From Pelobacter sp. UBA5610 (lineage in GTDB: Bacteria > Desulfobacterota > Desulfuromonadia > Desulfuromonadales > Syntrophotaleaceae), in NCBI GenBank assembly GCA_002424645.1, contig DIKU01000164.1:1-13146 (forward strand): a stretch of DNA of 13,146 nt. Direction: 5' to 3'. Of this stretch, positions 6,180 through 13,146 are shown one piece after another; position 1 is the first letter of the stretch; the number at the start of each line of letters is the position of its first letter. Below the pieces are notes generated by a model. That model made no database searches. It saw only the letters and a program-made list of their open reading frames with translations, and was not told the DNA's origin. Position numbers and translations under genes: made by a program.

Positions 6180-8687
6180 GTGAACAATCATGCAATGTTG
6201 GATCTGGGGACGTTTATTACAAACGATTTCGGAGATCGTTATCTTTATCCTGTCAACCGCGATGCATTTAGAACTGTCGGGGCCTACACTCGATACAAGA
6301 CCTACTTCGCTGACGAGCTTTTCACCAGTCAGACATTACATATACTGGTCGGTACCGACTCAGGGCTTCTGCTTCGCTACTTGAAGCAGGTCGGCGTTCC
6401 CGATGGATCTTGCTATCTTTTCGTGGAACTGCCTTCCGTCGTGAACAGTTTAAAAAATGAGGGATTGCTCGACCAGCTTGATGAAAGGATCGCCTGCATC
6501 CCTATAGAACAGATACAAACGGTAGTAGACCGATTTCAATTCCAGAATTATCTTTACACCGAAAAATTCAATGTATGGAAATCGTTCTCGGCCATTGATG
6601 CTTTTTTGCCGGAATACGCCGAATTATATTGGGGAACCCGCAACTTCATCGATGTCTTTGCCTGGAAAATCAGAGTTCAAATGGGCAATCAGATTTTCGT
6701 TGCTCGTCAACTTGAGAATCTTTCCGATAATCGCATACCTGCCACTTGTCTGAAAAACCTCTTCCCCGGCAAAACAGCTGTGCTTTTGGCGGGCGGGCCT
6801 TCATTGGATGACCTGCTGCCTTGGATAAAAGCCAACCGGGATAAGTTAGTTGTGCTTGCTGTTTCTCGCATAGCACGTCGACTAAAACAGGTTGAACTGG
6901 TCCCGGACATTATCTTTTCCATCGATCCGCATCAGGCGAGCTTCGATGTCAGTAAAGAAATGTTGTTTTTTGGTGATAAAACCCTTTTCGTGAACAGTTA
7001 CCATGTTGTCCCTAAGCTCTTGAGTCAATGGAAAGGGCCAACTGCTTTTGTCGGTCATCGTTTTCCGTGGCAGGACAATTCTACCGAAACTTTTCTTGAT
7101 GCGCCTGGCCCGACCGTCACCAATACCGCCTTTGCGACAGCCGTGCAGATGGGATTTTCCCAGATTATCCTTGCGGGGGTTGATCTTTGCTTTAGTCCGG
7201 AAGGCTACTCTCACGCCATGGGTACCTACGAGCGCCAGGCCGGCCCCCAATACAATCATTTTGATACCCAAATCGAAACCAACCAGGGGGTTAAAACATT
7301 TACCTCCCGGGCCATGGCCGAAGCGATTGCTCCCCTTGGGGACATGGCTGCTTCCGCCATGGAAAACGGTTGCAAAACCATCAACCCTACTCCTTTGGCC
7401 GCCAGAATCCCCCATGTTGAGCATACGCCTGTCGAGAATATCCGCTTAGAACCCCTGACCATACCGGCATGGGAACACATCCAGCGTGCACTTCCTCAGG
7501 AAACCTCTCAGACCCGCATAAAACACTACAAAGAGGTACTGGGTAAATTGCACCTTGCCGAAAAAGATGTTCGAAAAATCGGCAAGTTGGCAAAGGAAGG
7601 ACTCAAATGCAACGATGGATTGTTCGGGCGGAATGGCATGCAAGCACATTTCAAATATAAAATCCGCATGGACAAGGTGGAAAAAACTCTGCAACGCCCT
7701 CCTCTTGCTGCCTATGCCACCCTTATTAAAGAGGTAGGACTGCGCCAATTCCTCAAAATTGCTCGTCCTGACACCTCCGGAGAATGGAGTGATGAACAAA
7801 TAGAGGAAACCGGCCGCGTTTATTATAAAGCCTACATTGACAGCACTGCTCTCTTGCTGCAACTCATCCAAAAGGCTATTGCCCGTGTAGAATTGCGGAT
7901 CGAAGAAGAAACGCCTCAGGCCGATATATCTAATCTTATCAATGCTTGGCGAAATCATGATGAGCCAGGTCGAGCTTCCATATGGCAACGTCGGTTTCTT
8001 TGTGACAACGGGACTTTTTCGGAACAACAGGATCCCCGGTTTGTAGACATAAATGCCGAGTTTGAAATTAGCCTCACAAAAAATGCTGAGCATCGGACAA
8101 AATTCACTAAGAACAATGCCGACCCTCAAATGGCAAGGCATCGGATAAGAATCCTTTTTAAAAACCGGGATCGCGCTGCGCTGGCTGGATTGCTCCAGGG
8201 GTTGTCCGTTTCCCAAAATGAAGGCGATAAACCCATATGCCATCTGGCTATGGGATACCTTGCCGAACTTGATGGAAATCATGCTGTGGCGTTTGAAGAA
8301 TATCAACAGGTCCTGGAAACAGCGCCGGATAACGTTATTGAGGATGCATTGAGGCGTATAGCCTCCCTGTCCCTTGAGCTTGGCGACCCCCATAATGCGT
8401 TTCTGGCTTTGGAATGTCTGACGGGGCAGTCCCCTGTATACCTTTCTCAATATGCCGATCTTGCCAGACTTCTTGGGCAGACAAAAACCGCCCTGGATGC
8501 CTATGCTGATTATCTTGAGAAATTCCCAAATGATTCGGTAGTTTTACTCAAGGTTGGTCAACTCTACGAACAGCAAGGACAGCACGAATTTGCCAAGACC
8601 GTTTTCGAGCACCTGTTGAATCAGGATCCGAAAAATGAAGAGGCCAGAAATGCCTTGGGGAAATCTGTCGAGAGTCTCAAATCATGA
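6180..8687 (+). CDS. Maf-type flagellin glycosylation protein with C-terminal TPR repeats
   Basis: A second DUF115/Maf-family protein, 835 residues from GTG 6180. Core motifs are VLLAGGPSLDD (about 201-211), PDIIFSIDPHQ (242-252), IILAGVDLCFS (329-339) and YSHAMG (343-348). The N-terminal part (about 1-195) resembles the Maf N-terminal domain. A long helical linker spans about 440-650. About four TPR-like helical pairs follow at about 684-820, for example HLAMGYLAELDGNHAVAFEEY and KVGQLYEQQGQHEFAKTVFE. TPRs suggest protein binding, perhaps to flagellin or the small upstream protein. I prefer GTG 6180 because GAGG (6171-6174) sits five bases before it and the previous stop is adjacent; ATG 6141 (848 residues) lacks a ribosome binding site, and ATG 6195 is possible. 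Base composition is lower in GC than neighbours. Confidence 0.82.
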   Translation: MNNHAMLDLGTFITNDFGDRYLYPVNRDAFRTVGAYTRYKTYFADELFTSQTLHILVGTDSGLLLRYLKQVGVPDGSCYLFVELPSVVNSLKNEGLLDQLDERIACIPIEQIQTVVDRFQFQNYLYTEKFNVWKSFSAIDAFLPEYAELYWGTRNFIDVFAWKIRVQMGNQIFVARQLENLSDNRIPATCLKNLFPGKTAVLLAGGPSLDDLLPWIKANRDKLVVLAVSRIARRLKQVELVPDIIFSIDPHQASFDVSKEMLFFGDKTLFVNSYHVVPKLLSQWKGPTAFVGHRFPWQDNSTETFLDAPGPTVTNTAFATAVQMGFSQIILAGVDLCFSPEGYSHAMGTYERQAGPQYNHFDTQIETNQGVKTFTSRAMAEAIAPLGDMAASAMENGCKTINPTPLAARIPHVEHTPVENIRLEPLTIPAWEHIQRALPQETSQTRIKHYKEVLGKLHLAEKDVRKIGKLAKEGLKCNDGLFGRNGMQAHFKYKIRMDKVEKTLQRPPLAAYATLIKEVGLRQFLKIARPDTSGEWSDEQIEETGRVYYKAYIDSTALLLQLIQKAIARVELRIEEETPQADISNLINAWRNHDEPGRASIWQRRFLCDNGTFSEQQDPRFVDINAEFEISLTKNAEHRTKFTKNNADPQMARHRIRILFKNRDRAALAGLLQGLSVSQNEGDKPICHLAMGYLAELDGNHAVAFEEYQQVLETAPDNVIEDALRRIASLSLELGDPHNAFLALECLTGQSPVYLSQYADLARLLGQTKTALDAYADYLEKFPNDSVVLLKVGQLYEQQGQHEFAKTVFEHLLNQDPKNEEARNALGKSVESLKS

Positions 8688-8776
8688 TAAATCAGAATTT
8701 AAGAGTCGCTATAGTCACTTGTTGCCCAAACTTCGGTCTCTGGTGTTATTGCGTACAGCTATAGGGGGGAAAATTG

Positions 8777-8815
8777 AAAATACGTACATGACTACGCAAT
8801 ATTTGTCGTATTTTT
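8777..8815 (+). terminator. weak terminator candidate after maf2
   Basis: AAAATACG (8777-8784) and CGTATTTT (8807-8814) are perfect complements with a T-run at the end (8811-8815), about 90 bases after the maf2 stop. The stem is AT-rich and the loop is 22 bases, so stability is poor. It is the best candidate seen for the end of the upstream transcript, but it is not strong. Confidence 0.25.
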
Positions 8816-8993
8816 GACTAACTTCCTCCTCTTAAATTTTTTCAGAACGAATACACCTTGTAAACCAATCGTAACGGTTACCATGACAGCGCTTCTATGC
8901 GGGGGGGGACCCATTTGAATTGGGATGACACCGTTTGCATCCCCTCCCTGCGTCTTGCAACTTCTCCCCCATAGCCTATTCTCGGCCATTTTT

Positions 8994-9021
8994 TTGACAA
9001 ATGTTAAAACATACGTGTTAT
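8994..9021 (+). promoter_or_regulatory. sigma-70-like promoter for the sugar operon
   Basis: A perfect TTGACA (8994-8999), a 16-base spacer and TGTTAT (9016-9021, four of six matches to TATAAT). It points toward pseB and would give a leader of about 260 bases. A short palindrome (9024-9034) immediately downstream could be an operator. No sigma-28 or sigma-54 promoter was found for these genes, so housekeeping expression is likely. Confidence 0.45.
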
Positions 9022-9039
9022 CCGGATATTATCCTGGAT
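9020..9039. repeat. palindrome at the predicted transcription start
   Basis: GGATA (9024-9028), one base, TATCC (9030-9034) is a perfect inverted repeat. Flanking ATCC (9020-9023) and GGAT (9036-9039) extend it with a one-base bulge. It overlaps the expected start of transcription of the promoter at 8994-9021, a typical place for a repressor operator. The binding protein is unknown. Confidence 0.4.
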
Positions 9040-9290
9040 TCCATCACTTCATATTTCACCTAAACCATAAGATCACCGCGAAAATAACGTGAAATCATAA
9101 CGGAGCATGCTAACTTTTTTACGACATACCCAAAAAAATAGCTCTCCGATACCGTACCGACCAAAAATCCTGTCCAAACCTGCACGCCTACAATACCTCT
9201 GGCCTTTTTTTTGCAGAACCTCCTGTGCATCGCTAAGAGCAAAATAATCCAGGAAGAAATGACCGGAAACTCTTGTGGAAGGTGAGCCCC

Positions 9291-10361
9291 ATGCTTGATG
9301 GTAAATGTATACTGGTCACTGGCGGTACCGGATCGTTTGGACGGGCCTTCACCCGAACCGTGCTGCAAAGTTACCCCGGTGTAAGACGACTTGTCATTTT
9401 TTCCCGTGACGAGCTTAAACAATCCGAAATGGCAGAGGATTTCCCTCGAGAAAAATATCCTCAGCTACGCTTTTTTATCGGTGACGTGCGCGATGTCCAT
9501 CGGCTTCGACGAGCTCTGGAAGGGGTTGACATTGTGGTTCATGCAGCGGCTATGAAGCAAGTCCCGGCTGCCGAGTACAACCCCTTTGAATGCATCCAGA
9601 CCAACGTGCTCGGTGCCCAGAACGTGATCGACGCCTGTTTCGACAACAAGGTCAAACAGGTTGTAGCTCTTTCCACCGACAAAGCGGCTGGACCGATCAA
9701 TCTCTATGGCGCGACCAAGCTCTGTTCCGATAAGTTGTTCGTCGCTGCCAACAACATGCGCGGGTCACGGGACATTCGCCTGTCGGTGGTTCGCTACGGC
9801 AATGTCATGGGCAGCCGCGGCAGCGTCGTTCCGTTCTTTTTAAAGAAAAAGAACGCCGGGGAGCCAATACCTATTACCGACACCAGAATGACCCGCTTCA
9901 ATATCAGCCTGCAGGAAGGGGTCGACATGGTTCTGGATGCCCTTGATCGCATGTGGGGTGGGGAAATTTTTGTACCCAAAATACCCAGCTATCGCATTAC
10001 CGATGTAGCCGAGGCCATCGCACCTGATTTGCCTGTTGAAATTGTCGGCATACGTCCAGGTGAAAAACTCCATGAGGAGATGATCACTGAAACCGATGCG
10101 TATAACACCGTCGAGTTTGAAAAATATTTCGTGATCCTTCCTTCGATGCGCCTGTGGGATGTTGATAACTTTATCCAGCAATTCAAAGGCCAACGTTGTG
10201 CGGCCGGTTTCAAGTACAACAGCGGCACCAACGATGAGTGGCTATCTGCGGAACAGCTACGCGAACACATCGAAAATTACGCGCGTTCCAAACCCCAAGG
10301 GACGCAGGGAGATTCTCTGACGTGGACTCAACCTTCATCCCCTATGGCCGCCAGCAGATAG
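9291..10361 (+). CDS. pseB: PseB-type UDP-GlcNAc 4,6-dehydratase
   Basis: This enzyme class converts UDP-GlcNAc to a UDP-4-keto-6-deoxy sugar (with C5 inversion in PseB), the first step of pseudaminic acid synthesis for flagellin glycosylation. The 356-residue protein has the NAD(P)-binding TGGTGSFG (10-17), SRDELKQSEMA (38-48), AAAMKQVPAAEYNP (85-98) and the catalytic segment STDKAAGPINLYGATK (128-143), with D130, K131, Y139 and K143. VVRYGNVMGSRGSVVPFF and GIRPGEKLHEEM follow, both typical of PseB. I use ATG 9291, with GGAAGGTGAG at 9277-9286; the upstream in-frame TTG at 9273 is less likely. The C-terminal 20 residues or so are polar and overlap pseC by 40 bases. First gene of the sugar operon. 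Confidence 0.87.
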   Translation: MLDGKCILVTGGTGSFGRAFTRTVLQSYPGVRRLVIFSRDELKQSEMAEDFPREKYPQLRFFIGDVRDVHRLRRALEGVDIVVHAAAMKQVPAAEYNPFECIQTNVLGAQNVIDACFDNKVKQVVALSTDKAAGPINLYGATKLCSDKLFVAANNMRGSRDIRLSVVRYGNVMGSRGSVVPFFLKKKNAGEPIPITDTRMTRFNISLQEGVDMVLDALDRMWGGEIFVPKIPSYRITDVAEAIAPDLPVEIVGIRPGEKLHEEMITETDAYNTVEFEKYFVILPSMRLWDVDNFIQQFKGQRCAAGFKYNSGTNDEWLSAEQLREHIENYARSKPQGTQGDSLTWTQPSSPMAASR

Positions 10362-11461
10362 AATCCGACGATATCGAATCGGTCCTGAACACCCTTCGAT
10401 CCAACTGGCTCACAACCGGTCCCCTGGTCGAGCGTTTTGAAACAGCCTTGGCTCAGGCGGCAGGGGTAAAACACGCTGTGGTTGTAAGCAACGGCACCGC
10501 CGCCCTGCATGCAGCGATGCATGCGCTCGATATCGGAGTGGACGATGAAGTCATCGTACCACCCCTGACCTTTGCCGCCACCGCAAATGCAGTGCTCTAT
10601 CAAGGCGGCACACCGGTATTCGCTGACGTTGAAGCCGAAACCCTGTTGATCGATGCCAAATCGGTTGAGTCGCACATCACACCCCGCACCAAAGCGATTA
10701 TTGCCGTCGACTACGCAGGCCAACCCTGCGACTACGATGCACTTCGCAGGCTTGCCGATCGCTACAAACTGCACCTGGTAGCGGACGCATGCCATTCCCT
10801 TGGATGCGCCTGGCGCGAGCAACCATGCGGGTCGCAGGCCGACCTGACGGTTTTCAGTTTTCATCCGGTCAAGCCGATAACCACCGGCGAAGGCGGCGCT
10901 ATCGTCACCAACCACGAGGCGCTGGCCAGTCGTATGCGCACTTTCCGCAACCACGGAATTACCACCGACCATGGTCAACGGGCAAAAATCGGAAGTTGGC
11001 ATTATGAAATGGTAGAACTGGGATTCAACTATCGACTTACCGATATCCAATGCGCACTCGGCCTGACTCAACTGACCAAACTGCAAAGATTCGTCGAGAG
11101 CCGCCGACAGGTGGCCTTACGTTACGACACCGCTTTTGCCCAGGACCCTGCCATCCGCCCCCTGGCGGTTCGCTCTCAAGCTTGTCATGGATATCATCTT
11201 TATGTCGTACGCGTACCCGAGCGGGATCGTGTTTTCAGCTTTCTGCGCGAGGCCGGCATCGGGGCCAACGTGCATTACATCCCCGTTCATTACCATCCCT
11301 ACTACCGTAACCACCTTGGCACCGGCGAGGGGCTCTGCCCCGTAGCCGAAGCGGCCTACGGCGAAATCCTCTCTTTGCCGATCTTCCCCGATTTAGCCGT
11401 CGAAAATCAAAACCGCGTCATTGACACCTTGCGCGAAGCCGTCGGCCAGGAGAAACCATGA
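10322..11461 (+). CDS. pseC: PseC-type PLP-dependent sugar aminotransferase
   Basis: This enzyme class transfers an amino group to C4 of the PseB product, giving a UDP-4-amino-4,6-dideoxy-N-acetyl sugar. The 379-residue product has the DegT/DnrJ/EryC1 aminotransferase fold: FIPYGRQQIESDDI at the N-terminus (5-18), LTTGPLVERFE (30-40), SNGTAAL (56-62), the PLP-contacting D155 in ADACHSLG, and the PLP-binding K184 in FSFHPVKPITTGEGG. GFNYRLTDIQ (234-243) is also typical. IPYGRQ next to the N-terminus is typical of PseC. I use GTG 10322, with AGGGAG at 10306-10311; the upstream in-frame ATG at 10238 would add 28 atypical residues. It overlaps pseB by 40 bases, and its stop overlaps the next start (ATGA), implying coupled translation. 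Confidence 0.87.
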   Translation: MDSTFIPYGRQQIESDDIESVLNTLRSNWLTTGPLVERFETALAQAAGVKHAVVVSNGTAALHAAMHALDIGVDDEVIVPPLTFAATANAVLYQGGTPVFADVEAETLLIDAKSVESHITPRTKAIIAVDYAGQPCDYDALRRLADRYKLHLVADACHSLGCAWREQPCGSQADLTVFSFHPVKPITTGEGGAIVTNHEALASRMRTFRNHGITTDHGQRAKIGSWHYEMVELGFNYRLTDIQCALGLTQLTKLQRFVESRRQVALRYDTAFAQDPAIRPLAVRSQACHGYHLYVVRVPERDRVFSFLREAGIGANVHYIPVHYHPYYRNHLGTGEGLCPVAEAAYGEILSLPIFPDLAVENQNRVIDTLREAVGQEKP

Positions 11462-12321
11462 CGAAACCGTTATTTATTTCCGAGGTTTCCAGCAACCATC
11501 ACCGTGATTTGCAAAGATGTTTTAACTTTATCGATCGTTCGGCCGATATAGGATGCTGGGGGGTAAAGTTTCAACTGTTTCGCATTGACGAGCTTTTTGC
11601 TCCGGAGATCCTGGCCAAAAGTGAAATGCACCGACAGCGCCGAAACTGGGAACTGCCCGAAGAGTTTATTCCCAAGTTGGCCCAACGCTGCAGACAACGG
11701 GGCATCGCCTTCGGTTGTACACCGTTTTACCTGCAAGCTGTAGAGGTTCTGGCACCGCATAGCGATTTCTTCAAGATCGCTTCCTACGAACTGCTGTGGA
11801 CCGATCTTCTGCAAAACTGTGCTGCCACCGGTAAACCCGTAATTATTTCGACGGGCATGGCCAATATGGATGAAATCGCTGCTGCGGTGAGTTGCCTGAA
11901 AACTTCAGGCTGCAGCGACCTTACCTTGCTGCATTGCGTTTCAAGCTATCCCTCCCCTGCCGCCGAATGTAACCTGGCGGCCATGGATACCTTGCGCAAG
12001 GCATTCGACTGCAAGGTCGGCTGGTCTGATCACAGTATCTCGCCGGGGGTTATCAACCGTGCGGTAAATCGCTGGCAGGCTTCCATGATCGAGTTTCATC
12101 TTGATCTCGATGGTCAAGGCGAGGAATTTGCGGCCGGGCACTGCTGGCTGCCCGAGTCAATGAAAGAAGTTATTCGCTCGATTGATCAAGGCCTGTGCGC
12201 CGACGGTGACGGAAATAAAAGCCCGGTTCCCAGTGAAATGCCAGACCGCGAATGGCGGGCCGACCCTTCTGATGGCCTGAGACCTTTCAAACATGTACGA
12301 AAAGGATTTGGTGATGCCTGA
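11458..12321 (+). CDS. short NeuB/PseI-like nonulosonate synthase without SAF domain
   Basis: NeuB-family enzymes condense phosphoenolpyruvate with a six-carbon amino sugar to make nine-carbon sialic-acid-like sugars. Visible family motifs are ISEVSSNH (7-14), GVKFQLF (35-41), GCTPFY (86-91), FKIASYEL (105-112), ISTGMANMDEI (130-140), LLHCVSSYPSP (157-167) and VGWSDHS (187-193). The two histidines matching the metal ligands of meningococcal NeuB appear kept: H192 in SDHS and H214 in IEFHLDLDG. The latter segment differs from the usual EKHFTLD. At 287 residues it lacks the C-terminal SAF (antifreeze-like) domain of typical NeuB/PseI (about 340-350), ending in EWRADPSDGLRP. The ending is not a frameshift scar, because the next gene starts in a normal overlap. 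The substrate cannot be read from sequence. Confidence 0.78.
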   Translation: MTKPLFISEVSSNHHRDLQRCFNFIDRSADIGCWGVKFQLFRIDELFAPEILAKSEMHRQRRNWELPEEFIPKLAQRCRQRGIAFGCTPFYLQAVEVLAPHSDFFKIASYELLWTDLLQNCAATGKPVIISTGMANMDEIAAAVSCLKTSGCSDLTLLHCVSSYPSPAAECNLAAMDTLRKAFDCKVGWSDHSISPGVINRAVNRWQASMIEFHLDLDGQGEEFAAGHCWLPESMKEVIRSIDQGLCADGDGNKSPVPSEMPDREWRADPSDGLRPFKHVRKGFGDA

Positions 12322-13114
12322 GATGCAGAAAATCAGAAACACCAAGGATCTGTTCTGCCTTAAAGGACGGGTAGCGCTGGTTACCGGGGGCACCGGAAAC
12401 GGGTACGGAGCTCAAGCCGTCCAAGCTCTGGCGGAAGCGGGAGCCAAAGTTTACATGACCTCCCGCGACCCTTTTCAGGTACGAAAAGCCGAGGAAAAAT
12501 TACGCGACGGAGGATTGGAGGTTCACGGTCTGGTCCTTGACCTGGAGCATGAACAAAGCATTTCCACGACTATTGACACCATTATCTCTGACTCGGGATG
12601 CATTGACATTCTGGTTAATAACGCCTGCAGCAACCATCTTGAATCATTTGAAACGGTTTCGCTGAAAGACTGGAATCAGGTGCTGGCGGTCAACATTACC
12701 GGTACCATGCTGATCTCGCGGGCAACCGCTCCTCACATGCTACAAAACGACGGGGGCGTTATGATCAACCTTTCCAGCATTTACGGCATGGTGTCACCCG
12801 ATCAACGGATCTACGGATCGACCGGGACCAACAGTCCATTGGTCTACGGAATGACCAAAGCGGCACTCATCCAGATGACGAGGTATCTGGCGACCTTCTG
12901 GGCTCCAAGCATTCGTGTTAACTGCCTGACCCCAGGAGGCCTGTTCAACCATCAGGATGAGCAATTCATCAGCCAGTACGTCGCCAAGACGCCTCTTGGC
13001 CGCATGGCCGGTGCCGACGATCTCAAAGGAGCGGTACTGTTTCTTGCGTCCGACGCTTCGGCCTGGGTGACCGGCCAAAATCTGGTCGTTGACGGCGGCT
13101 GGACGGCATGGTAA
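12314..13114 (+). CDS. SDR-family NAD(P)-dependent oxidoreductase
   Basis: A classical short-chain dehydrogenase/reductase of 266 residues. It has the cofactor glycine motif TGGTGNGYG (24-32), DLEHE after the fourth strand (about 76-80), NNA (102-104), catalytic N127, S155, Y178 and K182 (YGMTK), and the C-terminal VTGQNLVVDGG (252-262). A 20-residue insertion-like stretch separates S155 from Y178, slightly longer than the usual spacing. Related SDRs (PtmA-type) occur in legionaminic acid or flagellin glycan clusters, so a sugar oxidoreductase role is likely, but substrate is unknown. ATG 12314 is chosen with AAAGGA at 12301-12306, seven bases upstream; ATG 12293 is the alternative. It overlaps the synthase gene by eight bases. 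Confidence 0.85.
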   Translation: MPEMQKIRNTKDLFCLKGRVALVTGGTGNGYGAQAVQALAEAGAKVYMTSRDPFQVRKAEEKLRDGGLEVHGLVLDLEHEQSISTTIDTIISDSGCIDILVNNACSNHLESFETVSLKDWNQVLAVNITGTMLISRATAPHMLQNDGGVMINLSSIYGMVSPDQRIYGSTGTNSPLVYGMTKAALIQMTRYLATFWAPSIRVNCLTPGGLFNHQDEQFISQYVAKTPLGRMAGADDLKGAVLFLASDASAWVTGQNLVVDGGWTAW

Positions 13115-13146
13115 CCACCATGGAATACCGTGAAATCACGCGAGCC
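13108..13146 (+). CDS. start of a further operon gene (truncated by window end)
   Basis: An open frame begins at ATG 13108 (overlapping the SDR stop) or ATG 13120 in the same frame. From 13120 it reads MEYREITRA to the window edge. Overlap or near-overlap with the SDR gene and the shared direction suggest it continues the sugar operon. Nine to thirteen residues are too few to name a family; an acetyltransferase, cytidylyltransferase or nucleotidase of the nonulosonate pathway would fit the context. The ribosome binding site is not clear. Confidence 0.45.
   Translation, partial: MVTTMEYREITRA

Larger units (their letters stand above)
8688..9290. other. 603-base gene-free interval before the sugar operon
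   Basis: No convincing gene is seen on either strand; the short open frames here lack ribosome binding sites and family sequence. The interval is AT-rich and holds a weak terminator-like pair (8777-8814), a GTAAC-g-GTTAC palindrome (8871-8881), an uninterrupted G8 tract (8901-8908) followed by an imperfect CCCA/TGGG hairpin (8910-8924), a sigma-70-like promoter (8994-9021) and a GGATA-t-TATCC palindrome (9024-9034). It separates the flagellar/maf gene string from the sugar genes, so the two probably have separate transcripts. Confidence 0.7.

Noticed and set aside
7446..8450. 334-codon minus-strand open frame opposite maf2
   Set aside because: It lies wholly opposite the Maf/TPR coding sequence, has no recognisable motifs and no good ribosome binding site.
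8918..8941. Possible sigma-54 promoter (TTGGGATGACACCGTTTGCA) in the gap before pseB
   Set aside because: No GG lies 12 bases before the GC; the apparent match depends on wrong spacing.
8792..8989. Minus-strand open frame of 65 codons in the intergenic gap
   Set aside because: Composition is not protein-like, it runs through the G8 tract as a proline run, and there is no supporting start signal.
9145..9152. TCCGATAC as a sigma-28 -10 box before pseB
   Set aside because: Two mismatches and no TAAA at the required upstream distance.
9311..9333. CACTGG copy and ops-like GGCGGTA within pseB
   Set aside because: These bases encode the conserved LVTGGTG nucleotide-binding motif, and the ops match is incomplete; both look coincidental.
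9060..9422. Minus-strand open frame of 120 codons overlapping the pseB start
   Set aside because: No ribosome binding site or recognisable family sequence, and about a third of it is antisense to conserved pseB sequence.

Overview
The window is a flagellar assembly and flagellin-modification locus. All confident genes lie on the plus strand. The gene content (stand-alone FlgJ-type rod-binding protein, FlgM-FlgN-FlgK-FlgL, CsrA-FliW, two Maf proteins, then sugar-biosynthesis genes) and the moderately GC-rich coding sequence suggest a Gram-negative deltaproteobacterium, most likely Desulfuromonadales (Pelobacter/Desulfuromonas/Geobacter-like). That placement is inferred from gene content, not from a marker gene.

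Region 1 (1-490): a heptamer tandem repeat at the left edge, a sigma-28-like promoter candidate, and a short flgJ that encodes only the rod-binding domain. Region 2 (491-4468): a late flagellar operon behind a strong sigma-28 (FliA) promoter, in the order flgM (anti-sigma-28), flgN (hook-junction chaperone), flgK and flgL (hook-filament junction), csrA (RNA-binding repressor) and fliW (CsrA antagonist and flagellin sensor). The flgL-csrA gap can fold into hairpins that display GGA in their loops, as expected for CsrA autoregulation. Region 3 (4491-8687): two Maf/DUF115 proteins, the family linked to attaching nonulosonic acids to flagellin, with a small unrecognised gene between them. The second Maf carries C-terminal TPR-like repeats and has visibly lower GC. 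A textbook terminator-like hairpin lies inside the start of the first maf gene.

Region 4 (8688-9290): a 603-base gene-free, AT-rich gap with a G8 tract, palindromes and a sigma-70-like promoter. Region 5 (9291-13146): a tightly overlapping sugar operon. It encodes a PseB-type UDP-GlcNAc 4,6-dehydratase, a PseC-type aminotransferase, a short NeuB/PseI-like synthase without the usual C-terminal SAF domain, an SDR oxidoreductase, and the first codons of another gene that leaves the window.

Read together, the locus links filament-junction assembly, export-coupled regulation (FlgM for sigma-28, FliW for CsrA) and flagellin glycosylation. The most unusual parts are the csrA leader, the internal terminator-like element in maf1, the small inter-maf gene, and the SAF-less NeuB plus SDR. 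The last pair suggests that the final sugar may differ from standard pseudaminic acid.
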